NCBI GenBank assembly: GCA_002303765.1
Contig: DBCB01000116.1
Coordinates: 6,772-12,422, forward strand
Source: Planctomycetaceae bacterium UBA969
GTDB lineage: Bacteria > Planctomycetota > Planctomycetia > Gemmatales > Gemmataceae
Length of the DNA stretch: 5,651 nt
Direction of reading: 5' to 3'
The position numbers and the translations under genes were made by a program. The stretch's first letter is position 1. Each line of letters opens with the position of its first letter. The notes under the pieces were generated by a model that was given only the letters and a program-made list of their open reading frames with translations, was not told the DNA's origin and did no database searches. Positions 1 to 5,651 of this stretch are shown piece after piece.

Positions 1-36
1 TAACCCAAAAGCCCTAAGATTAACAGTATCAAGATG

Positions 37-65
37 TTGCATCCGGTTGTAATCAACGGTATTAT
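37..65 (+). promoter_or_regulatory. Candidate sigma70-type promoter for the three-gene unit
   Basis: TTGCAT (37-42) is followed by a 17-base spacer and TATTAT (60-65). The -10 box matches TATAAT at five of six positions, the -35 box at only three of six. A start of transcription near 72 would leave a leader of about 55 bases before the first ATG. The placement fits, being the only AT-rich box with correct spacing just upstream of the first gene, but planctomycete promoters are poorly defined and this is read by eye. The rest of positions 1-126 holds no convincing gene. Confidence 0.3.
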
Positions 66-126
66 AAGAGGGTATTAAAGTTATCCGAAGTGCCTGTAAA
101 AGGCCTGTTTTAATAGTACTCCCACC

Positions 127-3100
127 ATGCAAAAAATAATGAAAACAATAGCTACCCTTTCCTGTCTCCTTTTTGCCAGCGTTTCAGTTGCAGGAGAAGC
201 GGAAGACTTCGCTTTTTTTGAAGCTAAGGTTCGGCCCCTTCTCATCGAGCATTGCTATTCATGCCATGCAAAAGATTCAAAAAAGATCCGGGGTGAATTG
301 CTTCTCGATACCAAGGAAGGCTGGATGAAAGGTGGCGAAAGTGGTCAGGTAATCATTCCTGGCAATAGTGAGAAAAGCCTATTTGTAAAAGTGCTTAGCT
401 ACAATGATACAATTCAAATGCCACCAAAGGGAAAGTTGGCAGACAAAGATATTGCAATTTTGACTGAATGGGTAAAGAGGGGAGCGCCCGACCCACGCAA
501 AGGAACTACGCCCGCAATTGCTGTTAAGAAAATCGATTACGAAAGTGCGAAGAAGTATTGGGCCTGGCAACCCCTGAAGAATGTTGCGCCACCCAAAGTT
601 AAAGATGCGAGTTGGTGCAAGACCCCCATCGATCACTTCCTTAAACTCAACATGGAAGCCAAGGGTATCACCCCAAACCCTGTTGCAGAGAAAACAAAAT
701 TAGTTCGCAGGGCTTATCTGGATCTTTTGGGTATTCCCCCAACCCCTGATGAGGTTGAATCTTTCCTTAAAGATAAATCTGATGATGCGTATGCCCGCCT
801 GCTGGATCGCTTGTTGCAAAACCCGCATTACGGAGAACGCTGGGGTCGCCATTGGCTTGATGTTGCGCGCTTTGCGGAAAGCCATGGCTACGAACAAGAT
901 TACGATAGGCCCAATGCCTACCATTATCGAGATTTCGTCATCAAGGCTTTAAATCAAGATCTGCCTTACACCACCTTCATCAAATGGCAACTTGCTGGAG
1001 ATGAATACGAACCTACGAACCCGCTGGCGATGATGGCGACAGGATTTTTAGCAGCAGGAACTCATGCAACGCAAATTACTGCAAGTCAGGCGGAAAAAGA
1101 ACGTTACGATGAACTTGACGATATCGTACGCACCGTGGGCACAACCATGCTTGGCCTCACCATCGCTTGCGCACGATGCCATGATCATAAGTTTGATCCG
1201 ATTAGTGCAACCGATTATTACCGCATGGCTTCGACTTTTTCGACCACGGTAAGGTCGGACTACGATCTTAATTTGAGTACGGGGAATTATGCCAAGGAAA
1301 AAGCAGATTTCGATTCTGCTAAAAAGAAACTGGAAGAAGCACGAAGCAATTGGGAGCGCGATAATCTAACTGCAAAATTAGAAGCATGGGTTAAGGCGGG
1401 GGCGAAGGATGCGCCACAAAGTGATTTCCTCCTTGCAGAAGTCAAAGCAGCAAGTGCTAAAAATGGCACATCCCTTAGCATACTTTCTAATGGTATTATT
1501 ACTGCCACTGGCAAAAACCCCGACTTCGAAACTTACACCATCACTTTAAATTCCACCACCAAGCATGTAACTGCGTTAAGGCTTGAAGCGTTCAAGGATG
1601 CTGCGCTGGTGAAGGGTGGGCCAGGTCGTGCGCCCAATGGCAACTTCGCCCTCAGTGATTTTAAAGTCACTGTCAATCCGTTCGATTCCAAGAACAAACC
1701 AACTTCTGTGCAACCTGTGAAATTCAAATCGGTTCGCTCATCGTTTGATCAAAAAGGCCTTCCCGCTTCTGGCACCATTGATAAAGACAAGAAATCTTCT
1801 TGGGCAATTGACCCGCAGTTTGGCAAGGATCATCAGGCTGTTTACGAATTGGAAAAGCCCCTTGATCTTCCCCATGGTGCAGAATGGATCATCACTTTGG
1901 ATTTTAACGGGAACAATCAGCACAACCTAGGAAAACTAAGAGTCACTTTTTCCTCGATGGATAAACCCGCACTTGCAGTGCTTCCCGTACCCGAGAAAAC
2001 TCAGGTCGCACTAGAAAAACTTAAAGCCAATCAAAAACTTACTGCAGCAGAAATGACTGATTTAGGATTGTGGTATCGCACCAAGGATACTGATTGGCAA
2101 AAGCTGAACAAGGCGGTTGATGATTTCGCTGCGAAAGAACCCAAGCCAAAACTAGTGAAAGCCCTGATTGCAAGCGAGGGAGTTCCAGCGGTCAGGCTTC
2201 ATACTCAAGGGGCGGATTTCTATGACCCTGTTCATGTTTTAAAACGAGGCGATCTCAATCAGAAAGTTTCGGTTGCCTCCATTGGCTTTCCACAGGTTCT
2301 AATGAAATCCAACGACGCTGAAAAACATTGGCTCACCAAAGCCCCCGAAGGAAGCAAAACTTCTTATAGAAGAAAAAGCCTAGCTGAATGGATCACCGAT
2401 ACAGAACAAGGCGCGGGGATGCTGCTAGCGAGAGTTATTGTAAACCGGGTTTGGCATTATCACTTTGGCAGGGGCATTGTTGCTACACCTAGCGATTTTG
2501 GCGTACAGGGTGATAAACCTTCCAACCCAGAATTGCTCGATTGGCTAGCTGCAGAGTTTATACGCAAGGGCTGGAAACTCAAGGAGCTTCACAAGCTGAT
2601 CATGACCAGCGCTGCTTATATGCAATCTTCAAGTGTGGATGAACCCAGGCTTTTGAAGGATCGCGAAAACAATCTCGTTTGGCATTTTCAATCCCGCAGG
2701 TTGGAAGCTGAAACCATCAGGGATTCCTTATTGGCTGTTTCGGGAACTCTGGATGCAACGCCCTTTGGCCCAGGCACCCTCGAACCAAATCACAAGCGCA
2801 GAAGTATTTATTTCTTTGTAAAGCGCAGTAAGCTGATTCCGATGATGATGCTTTTTGATGCACCCGATTCACTACAAGATCTCGCCATGCGACCCTCTAC
2901 TACCATCGCTCCCCAAGCCCTGCTTATGATGAACAGTAACATTGTGCGAGGCTATGCAGATGCATTGGCTATCAAGGTTTTAAAGGATGCGGGCACAGGG
3001 GTTGAGGCGCAGATCAATCGAGCTTATCAACTCGTGTTATCCAGAAATGCAAAGCCCCTCGAATTAAAAGAAGGCGTTGAGTTTCTCAAAGAACAGGAAG

Positions 3101-3195
3101 GGTTTTATAAGTCGGATAAAAAACCCGAGTCACTCGCCCTGGCTGATTTTTGCCAAGCGTTGTTCAGCCTTAATGAGTTCGTTTTCCTCGATTAA
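127..3195 (+). CDS. Exported PSCyt1 / DUF1549 / DUF1553 (PSD1) planctomycete cytochrome-like protein
   Basis: This is a large exported protein of the family that combines a planctomycete cytochrome c module with DUF1549 and DUF1553; its substrate and reaction are unknown. Residues 1-23 form a Sec signal peptide with lysines, a hydrophobic stretch and an SVA/VAG-type cleavage site. PSCyt1 spans about 28-120: CYSCH (43-47) is the haem c attachment site and Met98 in QMPPKG is the likely axial ligand. DUF1549 spans about 165-372 with GERWGRHWLDVARFAESHGY (236-255) and a second CxxCH, CARCHDHKFDP (348-358). A charged helical stretch (393-420) leads to a beta-rich segment (about 435-610) carrying GGPGRAPNGNF (497-507). 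DUF1553 spans about 745-1015, including NRVWHYHFGRGIV (773-785) and SNEF-like SLNEFVFLD at the end. The length of 1022 residues is normal for the family and nothing is truncated. No Shine-Dalgarno is visible before ATG 127; ATG 139 (residue 5) is a possible alternative start and keeps the signal peptide. The DUF1501 gene follows after 13 bases. Confidence 0.93.
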   Translation: MQKIMKTIATLSCLLFASVSVAGEAEDFAFFEAKVRPLLIEHCYSCHAKDSKKIRGELLLDTKEGWMKGGESGQVIIPGNSEKSLFVKVLSYNDTIQMPPKGKLADKDIAILTEWVKRGAPDPRKGTTPAIAVKKIDYESAKKYWAWQPLKNVAPPKVKDASWCKTPIDHFLKLNMEAKGITPNPVAEKTKLVRRAYLDLLGIPPTPDEVESFLKDKSDDAYARLLDRLLQNPHYGERWGRHWLDVARFAESHGYEQDYDRPNAYHYRDFVIKALNQDLPYTTFIKWQLAGDEYEPTNPLAMMATGFLAAGTHATQITASQAEKERYDELDDIVRTVGTTMLGLTIACARCHDHKFDPISATDYYRMASTFSTTVRSDYDLNLSTGNYAKEKADFDSAKKKLEEARSNWERDNLTAKLEAWVKAGAKDAPQSDFLLAEVKAASAKNGTSLSILSNGIITATGKNPDFETYTITLNSTTKHVTALRLEAFKDAALVKGGPGRAPNGNFALSDFKVTVNPFDSKNKPTSVQPVKFKSVRSSFDQKGLPASGTIDKDKKSSWAIDPQFGKDHQAVYELEKPLDLPHGAEWIITLDFNGNNQHNLGKLRVTFSSMDKPALAVLPVPEKTQVALEKLKANQKLTAAEMTDLGLWYRTKDTDWQKLNKAVDDFAAKEPKPKLVKALIASEGVPAVRLHTQGADFYDPVHVLKRGDLNQKVSVASIGFPQVLMKSNDAEKHWLTKAPEGSKTSYRRKSLAEWITDTEQGAGMLLARVIVNRVWHYHFGRGIVATPSDFGVQGDKPSNPELLDWLAAEFIRKGWKLKELHKLIMTSAAYMQSSSVDEPRLLKDRENNLVWHFQSRRLEAETIRDSLLAVSGTLDATPFGPGTLEPNHKRRSIYFFVKRSKLIPMMMLFDAPDSLQDLAMRPSTTIAPQALLMMNSNIVRGYADALAIKVLKDAGTGVEAQINRAYQLVLSRNAKPLELKEGVEFLKEQEGFYKSDKKPESLALADFCQALFSLNEFVFLD

Positions 3196-3197
3196 TT

Positions 3198-3201
3198 AGG
3201 A
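3198..3201 (+). promoter_or_regulatory. Shine-Dalgarno of the DUF1501 gene
   Basis: AGGA lies seven bases before ATG 3209, inside the 13-base gap after the TAA of the upstream gene. It is the only clear ribosome binding site in the window: neither ATG 127 nor ATG 4720 has one, and both are instead preceded by ACC. It fixes the DUF1501 start and supports translation from a shared transcript. Confidence 0.6.
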
Positions 3202-3208
3202 TTATTTC

Positions 3209-4684
3209 ATGCCATTCAATAACATTCCTCATTTCAATGCGAACCCGAGCTTCGTGCGCAGGCGCGATTTTCTAAGCCGTACTGGTCAAGGCATCGGTAT
3301 GCTCGCACTCGCCAACCTTCTCCAAGATAACGAAGCAAAAGCTGCGACTGATCTTTCCCTAAACCCACTCGCCCCCAGACAGGGAAACTTCCCTTCCAAG
3401 GCCAAGTCGGTAATTTGGTTGTTCATGAATGGTGGACAAAGCCAGGTTGACACTTGGGATTACAAACCCGCACTTGCAAAATACGATGGCCAAGATCTTA
3501 AAGGCTTCGATAAGTTGACCGGTTTCTTTTCAGGGGAGGTCGGCCCCTTGATGAAGTCGCCCTTCAAGTTTGAACAACAAGGAAAGTCTGGAAGCTGGGT
3601 TCCCGAGATCTTCCCCAACATGGTAGATCATGTGGACGATATGGCGTTCATTCATTCGTGTTTTACCGAGACTAATAATCATTCGCCTGCATTGTTCCAA
3701 ATCAATACGGGTTTTAGCAGGATGGGTTTCCCCTGCGTTGGTTCATGGGTGACTTACGGCCTAGGTTCGGTAAGCCAGAACCTGCCCGCCTTTGTGGTGA
3801 TGTACGATACGCTGGGAAGGGGCTTGCCCAAAGGCCATGCTTCGAATTGGGGCGCTGGTTTTCTACCCGGCATTTTCCAAGGCACTGCTTTGAATCCGCA
3901 AGGCCAAGCGATTGATAATCTTTCCCGTCTGCCTCACATGAATGAAAAAGAACAGCGCAACCAACTTGATTTGGTCACTAGGCTGAACAAGCTTCATCAA
4001 GAAGAAGCTCCTCATGAAGCTGCACTTGCTGCTAGGATTGAAAGTTTTGAATTGGCTTACCGCATGCAGATGTCTGCACCCGAAGCGTTCGATATTGATT
4101 TAGAACCCGAGCGTATTCGCAAGATGTATGGGATTGATAATAAGAAGTGTTCGCATTTTGCAAGGCAGGCTTTGGTCGCCCGAAGGTTGGTCGAGCGGGG
4201 ATCGCGCTTTGTACAAATCTACTCAGGCGGTATGGAAAACGAACGCAGTTGGGATGGGCACCGCGATATCGAAGGCAACCACAGGCAGTTTGCGGGCGAA
4301 ACCGACCAACCCATCGGCGCACTGCTTACCGATCTCAAACAACGGGGGCTCCTTGATTCCACCCTTGTAATCTGCTGTGGCGAGTTTGGAAGATTGCCGA
4401 TCGTTCAGAAAACCAAAGACAAAAACTTCATGGGTCGTGATCACAACCCCCACGCATTCACCACTTGGATGGCGGGCGGCGGCGTCAAGGGTGGCACACA
4501 CTATGGCGAGACCGATGAGGTTGGATTTAAAGCTGCGGTCAATAGAGTCAGTGTCAACGATTTGCATGCGACCATTCTTCAACTTTTGGGAATTGATCAT
4601 ACCAAGTTAACTTATCGTTATAATGGCAGGGATTTCCGGCTGACGGATGTTGCGGGTAACGTGGTAAAAGAAATCATTGCTTAG
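3209..4684 (+). CDS. DUF1501 family protein, Tat-exported, alkaline phosphatase/sulfatase-like fold
   Basis: DUF1501 proteins belong to the alkaline phosphatase/sulfatase-like superfamily and nearly always sit beside a PSCyt/DUF1549/DUF1553 gene; none of the pair has an assigned substrate. The N-terminus carries a twin-arginine signal, RRRDFL (17-22), a short hydrophobic segment GIGMLALANLL (28-38) and a possible cleavage site AKA (43-45). This implies export of a folded protein, probably with a metal already bound. Family landmarks follow in order: LFMNGGQSQVDTWD (71-84), NNHSPALFQINTG (156-168), SWDGH (347-351), GEFGR (391-395), GRDHNPHAF (409-417), GETDEVG (433-439) and VNDLHATILQLLG (449-461). 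By analogy with the superfamily, D81, D349, H351, E392, H412 and H415 are candidate metal or active-site residues; this is inference. No CxPxR sulfatase signature is present, so formylglycine-dependent sulfatase activity is unlikely. The 491 residues look complete, and the gene is preceded by a good Shine-Dalgarno. Confidence 0.93.
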   Translation: MPFNNIPHFNANPSFVRRRDFLSRTGQGIGMLALANLLQDNEAKAATDLSLNPLAPRQGNFPSKAKSVIWLFMNGGQSQVDTWDYKPALAKYDGQDLKGFDKLTGFFSGEVGPLMKSPFKFEQQGKSGSWVPEIFPNMVDHVDDMAFIHSCFTETNNHSPALFQINTGFSRMGFPCVGSWVTYGLGSVSQNLPAFVVMYDTLGRGLPKGHASNWGAGFLPGIFQGTALNPQGQAIDNLSRLPHMNEKEQRNQLDLVTRLNKLHQEEAPHEAALAARIESFELAYRMQMSAPEAFDIDLEPERIRKMYGIDNKKCSHFARQALVARRLVERGSRFVQIYSGGMENERSWDGHRDIEGNHRQFAGETDQPIGALLTDLKQRGLLDSTLVICCGEFGRLPIVQKTKDKNFMGRDHNPHAFTTWMAGGGVKGGTHYGETDEVGFKAAVNRVSVNDLHATILQLLGIDHTKLTYRYNGRDFRLTDVAGNVVKEIIA

Positions 4685-4719
4685 TGTTATATTTGATACG
4701 CCAGAAAGCCCAACGCACC

Positions 4720-5550
4720 ATGTTTAAAAATGTATTACTGGTGGAATGTCAGGATATTCCGGGGTTAGTGCACGAAATAACAGGGGTGTTGTTCAAACAT
4801 AAATTGAACATCACAATGAATCAGGAATTTGTAGAGTCTGATCGATTTTTCATGCGTACTGAATTCGAAGGGCCCCCAGCAGGAATACCTTTGATCACAG
4901 AACTTGAAACCATTCTGCCCAAGGGCGCAAATATCAGGTTAGGTGAACAACGCCCTAAAAATGTTGTGCTCATGGTTTCTCATGAATCCCATTGCTTGGG
5001 CGACATTTTAATCAGACATGAGTTCAAGCAATTGCCCGTGCGTATTCTTGGGGTGATCAGTAATCACACCTCACTGCAAAACCTTGTTAACAGGTTTGAT
5101 CTACCCTTTCATTTTGTCTCGCATGATAAACTTACCCGCGAAGAGCACGAGGCGAAAATACTCACCTTGATCGATTCGATGGCACCCGATTATGTGGTGC
5201 TTGCTAAATACATGAGGGTGTTGACTCCTGATTTTGTGAAGCGGTTTAATGGCAAAATGATCAACATCCATCATTCCTTTCTACCCGCATTCATCGGGGC
5301 AAAACCCTATCAGCAGGCTTTTGATCGTGGGGTTAAAGTCATAGGCGCTACCGCACATTTTGTTACCGAGCAGCTTGATGATGGCCCGATAATAGTGCAG
5401 CAAGTAATTAATGTTAATCACACCGCAAACGCCCAAACCATGGCGCAATCGGGCAAAGATGTGGAACAGATTGTGTTATCGAAGGCGCTGAAGTTACTTT
5501 GCGAAGATCGCATTTTCCTTTCGGGCAACCGCACCATCATCTTTGATTAA
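4720..5550 (+). CDS. purU: Formyltetrahydrofolate deformylase
   Basis: PurU hydrolyses 10-formyl-tetrahydrofolate to formate and THF in the cytoplasm, balancing one-carbon units and, in bacteria with PurT, supplying formate for purine synthesis. The 276-residue product is close to the 280 residues recalled for E. coli PurU and aligns along its whole length. An N-terminal ACT domain (about 4-76, CQDIPGLVHEITGVLFKHKL at 10-29) is the usual regulatory module, which binds methionine and glycine in E. coli. The formyltransferase-like catalytic domain (about 80-276) contains SHESHCLGD (87-95), PDYVVLAKYMRVLTP (156-170), INIHHSFLPAFIGA (181-194) and LDDGPII (219-225). N182, H184 and D220 correspond to the catalytic Asn-His-Asp of the GART family. 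I chose ATG 4720, which puts the ACT domain near the N-terminus as in relatives. A GTG at 4684 would add 12 residues and overlap the previous stop by one base; it cannot be excluded. The gap to the DUF1501 stop is 35 bases, so co-transcription is likely. Confidence 0.95.
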   Translation: MFKNVLLVECQDIPGLVHEITGVLFKHKLNITMNQEFVESDRFFMRTEFEGPPAGIPLITELETILPKGANIRLGEQRPKNVVLMVSHESHCLGDILIRHEFKQLPVRILGVISNHTSLQNLVNRFDLPFHFVSHDKLTREEHEAKILTLIDSMAPDYVVLAKYMRVLTPDFVKRFNGKMINIHHSFLPAFIGAKPYQQAFDRGVKVIGATAHFVTEQLDDGPIIVQQVINVNHTANAQTMAQSGKDVEQIVLSKALKLLCEDRIFLSGNRTIIFD

Positions 5551-5580
5551 AAAAAAGAAGCCCGGATTTCTCCGAGCTTC
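5549..5580 (-). terminator. Rho-independent terminator, oriented for the - strand
   Basis: The arms 5557-5566 and 5571-5580 form a 10-base-pair hairpin with a four-base loop. Read on the - strand, all ten pairs form (one is a U-G wobble), the loop is GAAA, a stable GNRA tetraloop, and the stem is followed at once by eight U (5556-5549). Read on the + strand, the wobble becomes a C-A mismatch, the loop is UUUC and the bases after the stem (CCACCTATAC) contain no U-tract. It is therefore best explained as the terminator of a leftward gene beyond the right edge. Its U-tract overlaps the purU stop codon; it may weakly stop purU transcripts too. Confidence 0.75.
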
Positions 5581-5613
5581 CCACCTATACACCCTTGTAC
5601 TATGACTTTAGTA

Positions 5614-5651
5614 CTACTTTACTTCTGGCATTAGAATTGCATCAATCACAT
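5614..5651 (-). CDS. Possible C-terminal end of a convergent gene, partial
   Basis: On the - strand the frame entering from the right edge reads VIDAILMPEVK and then stops at TAG (5616-5614). The stop lies 33 bases before the first base of the leftward terminator stem, a normal distance. The fragment is far too short to assign a family, and its coding status rests mainly on the orientation of that terminator. The other two - strand frames meet a stop sooner (TAA or TGA within about 12 codons), which is weak additional support. Confidence 0.3.
   Translation of the reverse strand, partial: VIDAILMPEVK

Noticed and set aside
2..52. Open + strand frame from the left edge ending in TAA at 50-52
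   Set aside because: Only 16 codons, with the candidate promoter overlapping its end and no recognisable C-terminus; too little to call the tail of an upstream gene.
1963..3478. Identical 15-base word AAACCCGCACTTGCA at 1963-1977 and 3464-3478
   Set aside because: In both places it encodes the same peptide KPALA in frame in unrelated proteins; two copies only, with no flanking similarity, so it looks like coincidence of codon use and not a repeat element.
4223..4600. 125-codon open frame on the - strand inside the DUF1501 gene
   Set aside because: It lies wholly antisense to a well-supported gene whose conserved motifs (GEFGR, GRDHN) fall in the same stretch, and its product shows no recognisable domain. 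The same applies to the - strand frame 4032-4322 and the shorter + strand frames at 4128-4610.
3209..4684. Classical sulfatase assignment for the DUF1501 protein
   Set aside because: The CxPxR formylglycine signature is absent; only the wider superfamily fold is supported.
5557..5580. Hairpin as a dedicated terminator of purU
   Set aside because: On the + strand the stem has a mismatch and no U-tract follows it, so the canonical terminator signal belongs to the opposite strand.

Overview
The window reads as chromosomal DNA from a member of the Planctomycetota, or less likely the related Verrucomicrobiota. The main evidence is a two-gene pair that is heavily amplified in those phyla: a large exported 'planctomycete cytochrome' protein (PSCyt1 + DUF1549/PSCyt2 + DUF1553/PSD1) followed directly by a DUF1501 protein with a twin-arginine signal. 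Base composition looks moderate (mid-40s % GC by eye), so this is not one of the very GC-rich planctomycetes. Genus cannot be assigned from this sequence.

Layout: positions 1-126 are a non-coding leader with a candidate sigma70-type promoter. Positions 127-3195 encode the PSCyt1/DUF1549/DUF1553 protein. After 13 bases, and with a clear Shine-Dalgarno, 3209-4684 encodes the DUF1501 protein. From 4720 to 5550 lies purU, formyltetrahydrofolate deformylase, complete and with its catalytic residues intact. All three genes are on the + strand with very short gaps, so they are probably co-transcribed. The last 100 bases hold a strong intrinsic terminator that is correctly oriented only for the - strand, and what may be the last codons of a convergent - strand gene running in from the right.

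How the genes relate: the first two proteins are both predicted to be exported, one by Sec with covalently bound haem, the other folded through Tat. They very probably act together outside the cytoplasm; the family is usually discussed in connection with polysaccharide use, but its biochemistry is not established. PurU is a cytoplasmic one-carbon enzyme that releases formate from 10-formyl-THF. Its place behind the exported pair has no obvious metabolic logic and may be simple co-transcription. No mobile element, tRNA, rRNA, CRISPR array or insertion sequence was seen. The window is mostly an ordinary planctomycete locus; its least understood part is the exported pair.
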